Below are positions 1 through 8,993 of a stretch of 64,000 nt of DNA, piece by piece. Source of the stretch: Streptomyces spiralis (GTDB taxonomy: Bacteria > Actinomycetota > Actinomycetes > Streptomycetales > Streptomycetaceae); assembly GCF_014654675.1 (NCBI RefSeq), contig NZ_BNBC01000012.1, positions 133,427 to 197,426 on the forward strand. The letters run 5' to 3'. Below the pieces are notes generated by a model, which made no database searches, was not told where the DNA came from, and saw only the letters and a list, made by a program, of their open reading frames with translations. The translations under genes and the position numbers were made by a program. Within the stretch, counting starts at the first letter, position 1. Every line of letters begins with the position of its first letter.

Positions 1-65
1 TGACGACAGTCGTAGGAAGCGACAGCCCCAGGTCACCCAAGTGGATCTGCGACACTGGTACCACC

Positions 66-1172
66 ATGCCCAAGCCCGGAGAACTCACTTTCGTCGCCCC
101 GCGCGGAGCCAAGAAGCCGCCGCGGCACCTTGCCGATCTCTCGCCTGCCGAGCGCAAGGAGGCCGTGGCCGCGATCGGTGAGAAGCCGTTTCGTGCCAAG
201 CAGCTCTCGCAGCACTACTTCGCGCGGTACGCGCACGACCCGGAGCAGTGGACCGACATCCCGGCCGGATCCCGCGTCAAGCTGCAGGAGGCGCTGCTTC
301 CCGAGCTGATGACGGTCGTGCGGCATCTGTCGACCGACCAGGGGACCACTCGCAAGACGCTGTGGCGGCTGTTCGACGGCACGCTCGTGGAGTCGGTGCT
401 GATGCGCTACCCGGACCGGGTGACCATGTGCATCAGCTCGCAGGCCGGGTGCGGGATGAACTGCCCGTTCTGTGCCACCGGGCAGGCCGGGCTCGACCGG
501 AACCTGTCGACCGCCGAGATCGTGCACCAGATCATCGACGGGATGCGGGCTCTGCGGGACGGCGAGGTGCCCGGGGGGCCGGCGCGGCTGTCCAACATCG
601 TCTTCATGGGCATGGGCGAGCCGCTCGCCAACTACAACCGGGTGATCCGTGCCATCCGTGCGCTGACCGACCCCGAGCCGGACGGGCTGGGGCTCTCCCA
701 GCGCGGGATCACCGTCTCCACGGTGGGCCTGGTCCCGGCGATCCACCGGTTCGCCGACGAGGGCCTCAAGTGCCGGCTCGCCATCTCCCTGCACGCTCCC
801 GACGACGAGCTGCGCGACACCCTCGTCCCCGTGAACACGCGGTGGAAGGTGCGTGAGGTGCTGGACGCCGGCTTCGAGTACAGCGCGAAGTCCGGGCGCC
901 GGCTGTCCATCGAGTACGCGCTGATCCGGGACATCAACGACCAGGCCTGGCGCGGCGACCGGCTCGGCCGCCTCCTCAAGGGCAAGCCGGTGCACGTCAA
1001 CCTGATCCCGCTCAACCCGACCCCCGGATCCAAGTGGACCGCTTCACGCCCCGAGGACGAGAAGGCGTTCGTCGAGGCGATCGCGGCGCACGGGGTGCCG
1101 GTGACCGTCCGGGACACCCGCGGTCAGGAGATCGACGGGGCGTGTGGACAGCTGGCGGCCACCGAGAGGTAG
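66..1172 (+). CDS. rlmN: 23S rRNA (adenine2503-C2)-methyltransferase, radical SAM
   Basis: This cytoplasmic radical SAM enzyme methylates C2 of adenine 2503 in 23S rRNA, and in some bacteria also A37 of certain tRNAs. The 368-residue product carries the 4Fe-4S motif CxxxCxxC at Cys129, Cys133 and Cys136 (CGMNCPFC). It also has the two family cysteines used in the methyl-transfer mechanism, Cys122 (MCISSQAG) and Cys360 (DGACGQL). The GEPLANY segment and length are normal for RlmN. The ATG start has only a weak upstream purine tract. A TPP riboswitch and the thiamine transporter follow on the same strand, but they have their own leader and so are probably a separate unit. Function is known from the family; the assignment is secure. 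Confidence 0.96.
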   Translation: MPKPGELTFVAPRGAKKPPRHLADLSPAERKEAVAAIGEKPFRAKQLSQHYFARYAHDPEQWTDIPAGSRVKLQEALLPELMTVVRHLSTDQGTTRKTLWRLFDGTLVESVLMRYPDRVTMCISSQAGCGMNCPFCATGQAGLDRNLSTAEIVHQIIDGMRALRDGEVPGGPARLSNIVFMGMGEPLANYNRVIRAIRALTDPEPDGLGLSQRGITVSTVGLVPAIHRFADEGLKCRLAISLHAPDDELRDTLVPVNTRWKVREVLDAGFEYSAKSGRRLSIEYALIRDINDQAWRGDRLGRLLKGKPVHVNLIPLNPTPGSKWTASRPEDEKAFVEAIAAHGVPVTVRDTRGQEIDGACGQLAATER

Positions 1173-1242
1173 CCGGACGGTGGCCGGTCGACGGCCGCGT
1201 GGAGGCCGGGCGGTAGTCTGTGACCGTCCATATCTTCATATT

Positions 1243-1336
1243 CCGACAGGGGAGCGCCACAGCGCTGAGAGTGCGGCACCGGCCGCAGACCCTCTGAACC
1301 TTGCCCAGGTCATTCTGGGTAGGAAGTTCGGTCATC
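1243..1336 (+). promoter_or_regulatory. TPP riboswitch (THI element)
   Basis: The leader contains the conserved blocks of a thiamine pyrophosphate aptamer in the right order: ACAGGGGAGC near 1246, GCTGAGAGTGCGGC near 1264, GACCCTCTGAACCTT near 1288, then CATTCTGGGTAGGAAGT near 1312. This is the standard THI-box layout. It lies about 90 bases upstream of a thiamine ABC transporter operon, the usual target. Ligand binding is expected to lower expression of thiB-thiP-thiQ. Confidence 0.93.
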
Positions 1337-1350
1337 ACTCGAGCTGTTGC

Positions 1351-1387
1351 GCCCTGCCCGGGCATCCTCGCGGATCCCGGGCAGGGC
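1351..1387 (+). terminator. Intrinsic terminator / expression platform of the TPP riboswitch
   Basis: A perfect 12-bp stem (GCCCTGCCCGGG at 1351-1362 with its complement at 1376-1387) sits between the aptamer and the thiB ribosome binding site, followed by a modest pyrimidine tract. Its position suggests transcription attenuation when TPP is bound. I did not identify a clear antiterminator partner. Confidence 0.7.
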
Positions 1388-1424
1388 CGCGTCTCTTCCT
1401 GGCCAACCCCCAGGAGGAAAACCA

Positions 1425-2507
1425 GTGCACAACAAGACGTTCGTCGCCGTGGCGGTCGGACTCGGCCTCGTCACGCTGTCCGCGTGCGGGTCGACCGACG
1501 GCAAGGGGACGTCCGAGGCCGCGGACTCCAAGACCGTGACCCTCGTCAGCCACGACTCGTGGGCCGTCTCCAAGAACGTGCTCCAGGACTTCGAGAAGAG
1601 CTCCGGCTACACCGTCAAGGTCCTCAAGGACGGCGACGCCGGCCAGGCCGTCAACAAGGCCATCCTCACCAAGGACAACCCGCAGGGCGACGTCTTCTTC
1701 GGCGTCGACAACACGCTGCTCTCCCGCGCCCTGGACAACGGCCTGTTCCAGCCGTACCAGCCGAAGGGCTCGGACCTGGTGCTGCCCGAGTACCGGGTCG
1801 ACGAGGCCAAGCACCGGGTCACGCCGATCGACTCCGGCGACATCTGCGTCAACTACGACAAGAAGTACTTCGCCGATCACAAGCTGACCCCGCCGGCCTC
1901 CTTCGACGACCTCGTCAAGCCGCAGTACAAGAACCTGCTCGTCACCGAGAACGCCGCCACCTCCTCGCCCGGCCTCGGCTTCCTGCTCGGCAGCGCCGCC
2001 AAGTACGGTGACGACGGCTGGCAGGACTACTGGAAGAAGCTCAAGGCCAACGGCGTCAAGGTCGTCGACGGCTGGGAGCAGGCCTACAACCAGGAGTTCT
2101 CCGGATCCGCCGGCGGAAAGAAGGCCAAGGGCGACCGGCCGCTCGTCGTCTCCTACGCCTCCTCGCCGCCCGCCGAGGTCGTCTACGCCGACCCGAAGCC
2201 GAAGACCGCGCCGACCGGGGTGGCGTACGGCACCTGCTTCCGGCAGATCGAGTACGCGGGACTGCTCGACAACGCCCGGAACACCAAGGGCGGCAAGGCG
2301 TTCCTCGACTTCCTGCTCACCAAGCAGTTCCAGGACGACATGCCGCTGAACATGTTCGTCTACCCGGTCCGCGAGGCCGCCCAGGTGCCGCCGGAGTTCA
2401 CGGAGTACGGCCCCCAGGCCAAGCACCCCGAGACCATGGCCCCCGACAGGATCGCCGCCAACCGTGACCAGTGGGTCAAGTCGTGGACCTCGCTCGTCCT
2501 GAAGTAG
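1425..2507 (+). CDS. thiB: Thiamine ABC transporter substrate-binding lipoprotein
   Basis: This is the extracytoplasmic thiamine-binding component of an importer. I place the start at the GTG at 1425 because an AGGAGG lies seven bases upstream and because it gives a clean lipoprotein signal peptide: positive N-terminus, hydrophobic core and lipobox LSAC with Cys21 as the lipidation site. An upstream ATG at 1347 would run through the riboswitch platform and is rejected. The mature 340 or so residues have the ThiB/periplasmic-binding-protein fold pattern, including the stretch AVNKAILTKDNPQGDVFFGV. Control by the upstream TPP riboswitch and the following permease and ATPase genes support thiamine or a thiamine precursor as ligand. 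A relative for another ligand is possible but less likely. Confidence 0.9.
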   Translation: MHNKTFVAVAVGLGLVTLSACGSTDGKGTSEAADSKTVTLVSHDSWAVSKNVLQDFEKSSGYTVKVLKDGDAGQAVNKAILTKDNPQGDVFFGVDNTLLSRALDNGLFQPYQPKGSDLVLPEYRVDEAKHRVTPIDSGDICVNYDKKYFADHKLTPPASFDDLVKPQYKNLLVTENAATSSPGLGFLLGSAAKYGDDGWQDYWKKLKANGVKVVDGWEQAYNQEFSGSAGGKKAKGDRPLVVSYASSPPAEVVYADPKPKTAPTGVAYGTCFRQIEYAGLLDNARNTKGGKAFLDFLLTKQFQDDMPLNMFVYPVREAAQVPPEFTEYGPQAKHPETMAPDRIAANRDQWVKSWTSLVLK

Positions 2508-4165
2508 CCGGCGGCGAGGACCGTACGGGCAGCCGTAAGGGGAACGCGGCGCGGCTCGGCCTGATGGCCGTGCCCGTCGCGTTCTTCGCGGTGTTCTTCG
2601 CCTACCCCGTCGCCGCGATCGTCCGGCGCGGTCTGAAGGACGACGGGGCCTGGCACGTCGGGCGGATCGCGGACGTGCTCGGGCAGTCCGACATCCGGCA
2701 CGTGCTGTGGTTCACCACCTGGCAGGCGCTCGCCTCCACCGCGCTCACCCTGCTGGTCGCGCTGCCCGGCGCGTATGTCCTCGCCCGCTTCGACTTCCCC
2801 GGCCGCCAGGTCCTGCGGGCCGTGGTCACCGTGCCGTTCGTGCTGCCCACCGTCGTCGTCGGCACCGCCTTCCTCGCCCTGGTCGGGCGCGGGGGACTGC
2901 TCGACGAGCTGTGGGGCCTGCGGCTGGACACCACGGTGTGGGCGATCCTGCTGGCCCACGTCTTCTTCAACTACGCGGTCGTCGTACGGACGGTGGGCGG
3001 GCTGTGGTCCCAGCTCGACCCCCGGCAGGAGGAGGCCGCCCGGATGCTGGGCGCCTCGCCGCTGACGGCCTGGCGCAAGGTCACCCTGCCCGCCCTGGCC
3101 CCGGCCCTCGCCGCCGCCGCGCTCATGGTCTTCCTGTTCACCTTCACCTCCTTCGGCGTGGTGCAGATCCTCGGCGGCCCCACCTTCTCCACCCTCGAGG
3201 TGGAGATCTACCGGCAGACCTCCGAGATCTTCGACCTGTCCACCGCGGCCGTGCTGACGATCGTCCAGTTCCTGGCGGTGGGCGCGATCCTGGCCGTGCA
3301 CGCGTGGACCGTACGGCGCCGGGAGACCGCGCTGAAGCTGGTGGACGCCTCCCTCACGGCCCGCCGCCCGCGCGGCGCGGGCCAGTGGGCGCTGCTGGCC
3401 GCCGTCCTCGCCACGATCGCCCTGCTCCTGCTGCTGCCGCTCGCCGTGCTGGTGCAGCGCTCGCTCACCGCGCCCGGCTTCGGCTACTACCGGGCGCTGA
3501 CCGACGCCGACGGCGGCACCTTCCTGGTCGCGCCGATCCACGCCATCGGCGCCTCCCTGTCCTACGCCGCCGCCGCGACCGCCGTCGCCGTGGTCGTGGG
3601 CGGCCTCGCCGCGGCCGCGCTCGCCCGCCGTGACTCCGGCCGGATCGTGCGCGGCTTCGACGCGCTGCTGATGCTGCCGCTCGGGGTGTCCGCCGTGACG
3701 GTCGGCTTCGGCTTCCTGATCGCGCTGGACGAGCCGCCGCTCGACCTCAGGCAGTCCTGGATGCTGGTCCCGCTCGCCCAGGCCCTGGTCGGCGTGCCCT
3801 TCGTGGTGCGGACCATGCTGCCGGTGCTGCGCGCGGTGGACGTACGGCTGCGGGAGGCGGCGGCCGTGCTCGGGGCGTCGCCGTGGCGGGTGTGGCGGGA
3901 GGTCGATCTGCCGATGGTGCGGCGGGCGCTGCTGGTCGCCGCCGGGTTCGCCTTCGCGGTGTCGCTGGGGGAGTTCGGGGCGACCGTGTTCATCGCCCGG
4001 CCCGACAACCCGACCCTGCCGGTCGCCGTGGCTCGGCTGCTGTCACGTCCGGGCGACCTCAACTACGGGCAGGCCATGGCCCTGTCGACGATTCTCATGG
4101 TGGTGTGCGCGGTGGCGCTGCTCGTCCTCGAACGGCTGCGCACCGACCGGAGCGGGGAGTTCTAG
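2471..4165 (+). CDS. thiP: Thiamine ABC transporter permease (fused two-domain)
   Basis: This is the membrane permease of the thiamine importer. It is a single protein of about 564 residues with two binding-protein-dependent transport domains in tandem, as is usual for ThiP. Each half carries an EAA loop that contacts the ATPase: EEAARMLGASPLTAWRKV near residue 190 and REAAAVLGASPWRVWREV near residue 465. About 12 hydrophobic segments are visible. The GTG at 2471 overlaps the end of thiB, and a second in-frame GTG lies at 2483, so the exact start within the overlap is uncertain. Tight overlap with thiB and direct abutment with thiQ indicate translational coupling in one operon. Confidence 0.9.
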   Translation: MGQVVDLARPEVAGGEDRTGSRKGNAARLGLMAVPVAFFAVFFAYPVAAIVRRGLKDDGAWHVGRIADVLGQSDIRHVLWFTTWQALASTALTLLVALPGAYVLARFDFPGRQVLRAVVTVPFVLPTVVVGTAFLALVGRGGLLDELWGLRLDTTVWAILLAHVFFNYAVVVRTVGGLWSQLDPRQEEAARMLGASPLTAWRKVTLPALAPALAAAALMVFLFTFTSFGVVQILGGPTFSTLEVEIYRQTSEIFDLSTAAVLTIVQFLAVGAILAVHAWTVRRRETALKLVDASLTARRPRGAGQWALLAAVLATIALLLLLPLAVLVQRSLTAPGFGYYRALTDADGGTFLVAPIHAIGASLSYAAAATAVAVVVGGLAAAALARRDSGRIVRGFDALLMLPLGVSAVTVGFGFLIALDEPPLDLRQSWMLVPLAQALVGVPFVVRTMLPVLRAVDVRLREAAAVLGASPWRVWREVDLPMVRRALLVAAGFAFAVSLGEFGATVFIARPDNPTLPVAVARLLSRPGDLNYGQAMALSTILMVVCAVALLVLERLRTDRSGEF

Positions 4166-5185
4166 ATGCTGCTGGGCCTTCAGGCCGCGACCGTCCGCTT
4201 CGGCGGGCGGGCCGCGCTCGATGCCGTCGATCTCGCGGTCGCCGAGCACGAGATCGTGTGTGTGCTCGGACCCAGCGGCAGCGGCAAGTCGACGCTGCTG
4301 CGGGCGGTGGCCGGACTCCAGCCGCTGGACTCCGGGCGGGTGCTGCTCGACGGGCGGGACCAGTCGGGGGTGCCGGCGCACCGGCGCGAGGTCGGCCTGA
4401 TGTTCCAGGACCACCAGCTCTTCCCGCAGCGGGACGTGGCCGGGAACGTCGGCTTCGGACTGCGGATGCGCGGCGCGTCGAAGGGTGAACGGGCCGCCAG
4501 GGTGGGGGAGTTGCTGGACCTGGTCGGGCTGCCGGGGGCCGGTGCCCGGGCCGTGGCCGCGCTCTCCGGCGGTGAGCAGCAGCGGGTGGCCCTCGCCCGC
4601 GCCCTCGCGCCCCGGCCCCGGCTGCTGATGCTCGACGAACCCCTCGGCCAGCTCGACCGCTCGCTGCGCGAACGCCTTGTCGTCGAACTGCGGGAGCTGT
4701 TCGGGAGGTTGGGCACCACCGTGCTGGCCGTCACCCACGACCAGGGCGAGGCGTTCGCGCTCGCCGACCGGGTGGTGGTGATGCGGGAGGGCCGGATCGC
4801 CCAGTCCGGTACGCCCCTTGAGGTGTGGCAGCGGCCGGCGGACGCCTTCGTGGCCCGCTTCCTCGGCTTCGAGAACGTCGTCGAGGCGAGGGTCGAGGGA
4901 GAGGCGGCGGTCACCCCGTGGGGCAAGGTGCCGGTGCCCGAGGACGCCCCGCAGGGCGCCCGCAGCCTCGTCGTACGGCCCGCCGGTGTCCGTCTGGTCC
5001 CCACCGACGAGGGCCTGCGCTGCCGGGTCGCCGCCCGTACCTTCCAGGGCACCCACGTCGCCGTCCACCTCCAGCCGCAGGACGCGCCCCGCCTGGAGGC
5101 GGCCTGCCCGCTGCGATCGGCACCGGAGGTCGGGGACGAGGTCGGGGTGGAGTTCGACCCGGCGGACGTCGTGGTGCTCGGCTGA
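4166..5185 (+). CDS. thiQ: Thiamine ABC transporter ATP-binding protein
   Basis: This is the ATPase that energises thiamine import. It has Walker A GPSGSGKST near residues 35-43, the signature LSGGEQQR near 133-140, Walker B LLMLDEP near 153-159 and a switch His in VTHDQ. A C-terminal extension of about 120 residues resembles the TOBE-type regulatory domain of CUT/PotA-like importers. At 339 residues it is longer than the short enterobacterial ThiQ. The ATG begins immediately after the thiP stop codon. Context (riboswitch, thiB, thiP) fixes the substrate class. A strong hairpin follows the stop. Confidence 0.9.
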   Translation: MLLGLQAATVRFGGRAALDAVDLAVAEHEIVCVLGPSGSGKSTLLRAVAGLQPLDSGRVLLDGRDQSGVPAHRREVGLMFQDHQLFPQRDVAGNVGFGLRMRGASKGERAARVGELLDLVGLPGAGARAVAALSGGEQQRVALARALAPRPRLLMLDEPLGQLDRSLRERLVVELRELFGRLGTTVLAVTHDQGEAFALADRVVVMREGRIAQSGTPLEVWQRPADAFVARFLGFENVVEARVEGEAAVTPWGKVPVPEDAPQGARSLVVRPAGVRLVPTDEGLRCRVAARTFQGTHVAVHLQPQDAPRLEAACPLRSAPEVGDEVGVEFDPADVVVLG

Positions 5186-5205
5186 TCACGCGGCCGGCGT
5201 GAAAG

Positions 5206-5245
5206 CCGTGTGGCCCGCCCCCGGTTTCGGGGACGGGCCACACGG
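5206..5245. terminator. Bidirectional terminator between thiQ and the LAETG protein gene
   Basis: The two arms CCGTGTGGCCCG and CGGGCCACACGG form a long G/C stem with a short C-rich inner stem and a GTTTC loop. It lies between two convergent genes, so it can end transcription from both sides. Confidence 0.8.
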
Positions 5246-5283
5246 GCGGCGTACGGAGGCGTACGGCGTACGGAGGCGCGTCG

Positions 5284-6000
5284 TCAGCGACCGTTGCTCG
5301 CGCCACGGCGGCGCAGGCCGAAGAAGACCGCGCCTCCGCCGACGACGACCAGGGCGGCCGCGATGCCGGCGATCAGGCCGGTGTTGGAGTTCGCACCGGT
5401 CTCGGCGAGGTTGGAGTCACCGGCGGCGGGCGAGGGAGCGTTGCTCACGGTGCCCGCGGGAGCGGTGCTGCTCTGCGACTCGGACGGAGCCGGAGTCGCA
5501 GAGCCGGGGGTCGACGGCGTCGCCGACGACGCCGATGCGGACGGGGTCGGGGTGGCCGGCTTCGACGGGGTGGCCGGTGCGCTCGGCGTGGCCGGCGCAC
5601 AGGCCGTGGACGGGGTGGTCAGGTTGGGGCTGATGTCGTTGTCGACCTTGGTGCCTCGGGCCTGGACGTGGATGCGGTAGACGGCGTTCGGCTGCCAGTC
5701 CTCGGCGAAGGTGACGGTGGTGCCCTGGGCGGAGCCCTTGACCTCCTGGGTGCCGACCTTCCTCGCGTCGGCGCCGTTGTTCTCCAGGAACACGGAGACA
5801 ACGGCCGGGGTACCGGACCCGTCCTTGTCGGTGACGACGATGACGCCCTTGCCGCCGGCGCACGTGGCTTCGGCGGAGAACTCGCTGATGTTGCACGCGA
5901 GCGCGTTGCCTGCGACGCCGAGCGCGAGTGCGGCGGCTGAGGCGGCGACGCCCAGGATGCGCACGGAACGTGCGGTGCGGCGGGACAGTGATATGGACAA
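5284..6000 (-). CDS. Secreted LAETG-anchored cell-wall protein
   Basis: I do not recognise a named family for the ectodomain. The 238-residue product starts with a Sec signal peptide ending near ALA (about residue 35). A small globular domain of roughly 110 residues with two cysteines follows, then a Pro/Ser/Thr/Ala-rich stalk (repeated ATPSAP-like units, residues about 140-195). A sorting signal closes the protein: LAETG at 198-202, a hydrophobic segment and the tail [14 protein letters not shown] signals in streptomycetes are recognised by class E sortases, so the protein is expected to be covalently linked to peptidoglycan, with the stalk spanning the wall. It stands alone, with no sortase gene in the window. 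The ectodomain sequence [16 protein letters not shown] suggests a small beta-rich domain. Confidence 0.85.
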   Translation of the reverse strand: MSISLSRRTARSVRILGVAASAAALALGVAGNALACNISEFSAEATCAGGKGVIVVTDKDGSGTPAVVSVFLENNGADARKVGTQEVKGSAQGTTVTFAEDWQPNAVYRIHVQARGTKVDNDISPNLTTPSTACAPATPSAPATPSKPATPTPSASASSATPSTPGSATPAPSESQSSTAPAGTVSNAPSPAAGDSNLAETGANSNTGLIAGIAAALVVVGGGAVFFGLRRRGASNGR

Positions 6001-6223
6001 GATGGCCTTGGCCCTTCACGGGATGCGCAATTGCGGGGGGTGAAGGGGGCGTTGGGGCGACCACGGAGGACGCGGCTGCCCCGGCACCCCCAGGAGGCTC
6101 AGGTCTATAAGCGCTCCGTCAGAACTGTCAACGCATATGCCCCGCAAGGGCGTTGGCTTTGCCGTTTTATTAACCGCGCAGACGTTTGAACGTCCTGGGC
6201 GGCCCCGTGTCCCGCCGTCTCGC

Positions 6224-6631
6224 TCAGCCCTGCACCGCCGCCGGGTCCATCCACATGACCTCCCAGGTGTGCCCGTCGAGGTCGTCGAATGCGCGGCCGT
6301 ACATGTAGCCGTGGTCCTGGGTCTCGCCGCTCACGGTGCCACCGGCGGCGAGGGCCTTCTCGACCAGCTCGTCGACCTTCTCGCGGCTCTCGGCACTCAG
6401 ACAGATCAGCACCTCGCTGGTCTTCCTGGCGTCCGCGATCTCCTTCTTGGTGAAGTCGGCGTAGCGCTGCTTGCTGAGCAGCATCGCGATGATCGTGTCG
6501 CTGATGACGACGCACGAGCAGTCGTCGGTGGAGAACTGCGGGTTGATCGTGTAGCCGAGCTCGGTGAAGAACTTCCGGGACGCGGCCACGTCGTCGGTCG
6601 CCAGGTTCACGAAGATCATCTGCTGGTACAT
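6224..6631 (-). CDS. VOC (glyoxalase/bleomycin-resistance fold) family protein
   Basis: A 135-residue cytoplasmic protein with one vicinal-oxygen-chelate module: the opening MIFVNLATDDVAASRKFF and the closing DLDGHTWEVMWMDP are typical beta-alpha-beta-beta-beta units. The His and Glu of DGHTWEV fit the metal-ligand positions of the fold. Length matches single-domain members, which usually act as dimers of two such modules. Many close relatives are annotated only as glyoxalase or bleomycin-resistance proteins with unknown substrate, so no reaction is assigned. It is monocistronic, with an AT-richer 220-base spacer separating it from the LAETG gene downstream. Confidence 0.8.
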   Translation of the reverse strand: MYQQMIFVNLATDDVAASRKFFTELGYTINPQFSTDDCSCVVISDTIIAMLLSKQRYADFTKKEIADARKTSEVLICLSAESREKVDELVEKALAAGGTVSGETQDHGYMYGRAFDDLDGHTWEVMWMDPAAVQG

Positions 6632-6771
6632 GGTGGGTCTCTCCCGTCGGTGTGCACGTGCACGTCGTTCGTGCCGCTCGGTGGGGTAGACCGGGCCTCG
6701 GCGCGGAACTCATCGTCGGCGCGGAACTTTTTTTCGTCCGCGTTCCCGCGTTCCTCGCGTTCCCGCGTTCG

Positions 6772-8100
6772 TCAGCGGGTCAGCGGCAGCGCGGCGAGGT
6801 CGGCGATCAGGAAGGTCAGCGGGACGAAGACGGCCAGGAGCACGCCGGCGCGCAGGGCCGCGGCGGAGCGCAGCGTCGTGGCGGGCGCGCCGAGCCGCAG
6901 CAGGGCGGCGGTGACGTCGGCGCGGGCCTGCCGCGCCTCCACGGCCGCGGTGAGCAGGGTGGCCACGGTGCAGCCTGCCACGAGCAGGGTGCCCAGGGCG
7001 GTCAGCGGACCCAGGACGGGCGTGCTGCCCTCGTAGAGGACGCCCATGGCGTACGCCCCCGACGCCACCGCGCACACCACGCCCAGCGGGCGGCCGATGC
7101 GGCCCGCCTCCTCCATCAGGATCCGGCCGGCCAGGAGGCGCACGGCCCCGGGCCCGGCCGCCTGGAGCAGCCGCCCGCACAGGTGGGTGAGGCCGGGGCC
7201 GGCGAGGGCGAGGCCGAGAGCGGTCAGCAGCCAGCCGACGAGCACCGGCGTGGAGTCGGCGGCGAGGCCGCCGGGGAGCGCGGTGGTGGAGGCGCCGGAG
7301 GAGGCCGGGGTGCGGCCGGCGTAGGCCTCGACGGCGAGGCCGGCGGCCAGCACGGCGATGCCCCAGGGCAGGCCGGTGGGCGGTCGGCGGGGCGGGAGGG
7401 GACGCTGGGGGTCGGCCTCGCCGGGTTCGGGGTCGTCCTCGGGTCCGGGGGCGTCCTCGAGGAGGACCCCGGACGGTGCACCGGTCCCTTCGGCCGGAGA
7501 ACCACCCGCGTCCGCCTGCACCTTGGCGCTCCGGGCAGGCTCCGTGGCGCCCCCCTTCGCCTCGCGGGCCCGGGCCGGGGGCTTGGTCTCCCGGGGCCGC
7601 AGGGCCAGCGCCACCGCCGCGGAGGCGAGCGCCGGGACGATCGCGAGCAGGATCAGGGTCCCCGGCACGGGCAGGGGCTTGTCCGCGGCGAGGAAGTGCG
7701 AGGCGGCGCCGTCGAAGGGCAGGTCCGCGAGGCCGCCCCCGCGCAGCTGGAGGAAGACCAGCAGCGCGAGCAGGGCGCCGAACGAGCAGGCCAGTGCGGT
7801 CGTGGCCGCCGAGACGGCCATCAGGCGGCCGGGTCCGAGGCCGAGGGCCGACAGGGCGCTGCGGGGCCGGGTGCCGGGGTCGGTGCGGGCCACCGCGACC
7901 GCCAGGTACGCCGTGGCGGCCAGGGGCACCGCGCACCAGGACAGGCGCAGCAGCGCGGCGGACGGGTCGTCGGGGTGGCGGAGGGCGTAGGCGAGGCTGC
8001 TCAGCAGCAGGAAGCCGGTGCCCGCCGAGGCCGCCGCGACGGTCAGGCGGCGCAGCTGGACGGCCGGGTGGGCGACGCGGGTCAGACGGAGAGCGAGCAC
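6772..8100 (-). CDS. ABC transporter permease (FtsX/MacB-like)
   Basis: A membrane protein of about 442 residues with an N-terminal set of hydrophobic segments, a charged Pro/Glu-rich linker of about 70 residues in the middle (around residues 180-250) and a C-terminal set of segments. This is the layout of FtsX-type permeases of exporters. The GTG at 8100 lies inside the end of the upstream ATPase gene (19 bases of overlap), so the two are co-translated. No substrate can be inferred. Export of a peptide, lipid or drug-like compound, or a mechanotransmission role, would fit the family. Confidence 0.78.
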   Translation of the reverse strand: MLALRLTRVAHPAVQLRRLTVAAASAGTGFLLLSSLAYALRHPDDPSAALLRLSWCAVPLAATAYLAVAVARTDPGTRPRSALSALGLGPGRLMAVSAATTALACSFGALLALLVFLQLRGGGLADLPFDGAASHFLAADKPLPVPGTLILLAIVPALASAAVALALRPRETKPPARAREAKGGATEPARSAKVQADAGGSPAEGTGAPSGVLLEDAPGPEDDPEPGEADPQRPLPPRRPPTGLPWGIAVLAAGLAVEAYAGRTPASSGASTTALPGGLAADSTPVLVGWLLTALGLALAGPGLTHLCGRLLQAAGPGAVRLLAGRILMEEAGRIGRPLGVVCAVASGAYAMGVLYEGSTPVLGPLTALGTLLVAGCTVATLLTAAVEARQARADVTAALLRLGAPATTLRSAAALRAGVLLAVFVPLTFLIADLAALPLTR

Positions 8101-8825
8101 GCGGCCCGGCCTTCCGTCGTGTCGCCGGCGGGGGGCAGGTGCACGGTCTTCACGCACCGTCCGTCCAGCAGTGCCACCGTGCGGTCGGCGAGGGCCGCGG
8201 TCTCCGGGTCGTGCGTGGCCAGGACGACCGTGATGCCGTGCGAGCGGGACGCCGTGGTGAGCGTGCGCAGCACATGGGCGCGGTCGGCCCGGTGCAGCGG
8301 GGCCGTGGGTTCGTCGGCGAAGAGCACCGTCGGCGCGGGGGCGAGGGCGCGGGCGAGGCAGACCCGCTGCCGCTCGGCCTGGCGTAGCTGGTGCGGCCGT
8401 CTGCGGGCCAGCTCGCCGACGTCCAGGCGCTCCAGCCACTCCAGGGCGGCCACCTTGGCCCGGCGCCGGCTGGTGCCGCGCAGCATCAGCGGCAGGGCGG
8501 TGTTCTCCCAGACGTTGAGCTCGGGTACGAGCACGGGGGCCGGGTCGATCCAGCCGAACCGGTCCCGGCGCAGCCGTTCGCGGGCCAGCGGGCCGAGCGT
8601 GTGCACGGGGGCGCTGTTGAACCACACCTCGCCCTTGCGGACGCGCACCATGCCGGACAGGCAGCGCAGCAGGGTCGTCTTGCCGCTGCCGCTCGGTCCG
8701 GCGACGGCGAGGATCTCGCCCTGCCGGACACCGAGCGAGACGCCGCCGAGCGCGGGTGAGCCGTCGCTGTGGGTGTAGTGCAGGGCGCGTGCCCAGAGAA
8801 CGTCGTTGTCCGGCGGGGCCACCAT
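8082..8825 (-). CDS. ABC transporter ATP-binding protein (LolD/MacB-like)
   Basis: The ATPase partner of the overlapping permease gene. Walker A GPSGSGKTT lies near residues 37-45. Before the Walker B VLFADEPT the signature region reads LRQAERQRVCLARAL, so the usual LSGGQ is replaced by LRQAE, an unusual variant. I chose the ATG at 8825 over the in-frame GTG nine bases upstream because GAGG is spaced eight bases from it. At 247 residues the length is normal. The leader carries an 18-bp perfect tandem repeat and an extended dyad, probably regulatory. Confidence 0.85.
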   Translation of the reverse strand: MVAPPDNDVLWARALHYTHSDGSPALGGVSLGVRQGEILAVAGPSGSGKTTLLRCLSGMVRVRKGEVWFNSAPVHTLGPLARERLRRDRFGWIDPAPVLVPELNVWENTALPLMLRGTSRRRAKVAALEWLERLDVGELARRRPHQLRQAERQRVCLARALAPAPTVLFADEPTAPLHRADRAHVLRTLTTASRSHGITVVLATHDPETAALADRTVALLDGRCVKTVHLPPAGDTTEGRAACSLSV

Positions 8826-8862
8826 GGCGTACACCTCGGTTCGGAGCTCGAATGCCGCACGG

Positions 8863-8898
8863 GTTGCCGTGCGGGTCCGTGTTGCCGTGCGGGTCCGT
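8863..8898. repeat. Perfect 18-bp tandem repeat in the ABC-transporter leader
   Basis: GTTGCCGTGCGGGTCCGT occurs twice back to back (8863-8880 and 8881-8898), about 40 bases upstream of the ATPase start on the minus strand. The two copies are identical, so the duplication is recent or maintained by selection. Confidence 0.9.
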
Positions 8899-8903
8899 GG
8901 GAT

Positions 8904-8938
8904 CCTTCGTACGAATTCCCCATATGGGGGAACGAAGG
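8904..8938. promoter_or_regulatory. Extended dyad, possible operator of the ABC-transporter operon
   Basis: CCTTCG (8904-8909) and CGAAGG (8933-8938) flank TTCCCC-ATAT-GGGGGAA (8916-8932), giving a 35-bp imperfect dyad with an AT core. It sits upstream of the two-gene ABC operon where a promoter or operator is expected. The regulator is unknown. Confidence 0.5.
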
Positions 8939-8993
8939 CGGAGCCGATCGGTCACGACGCTAGGCAGCAGGTGCCGGGTGCCCGGACAGCACA

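Noticed and set aside
1347..1424. Upstream ATG for thiB
   Set aside because: It lies before the riboswitch terminator stem, gives no signal peptide and lacks a ribosome binding site. The GTG at 1425 has both.
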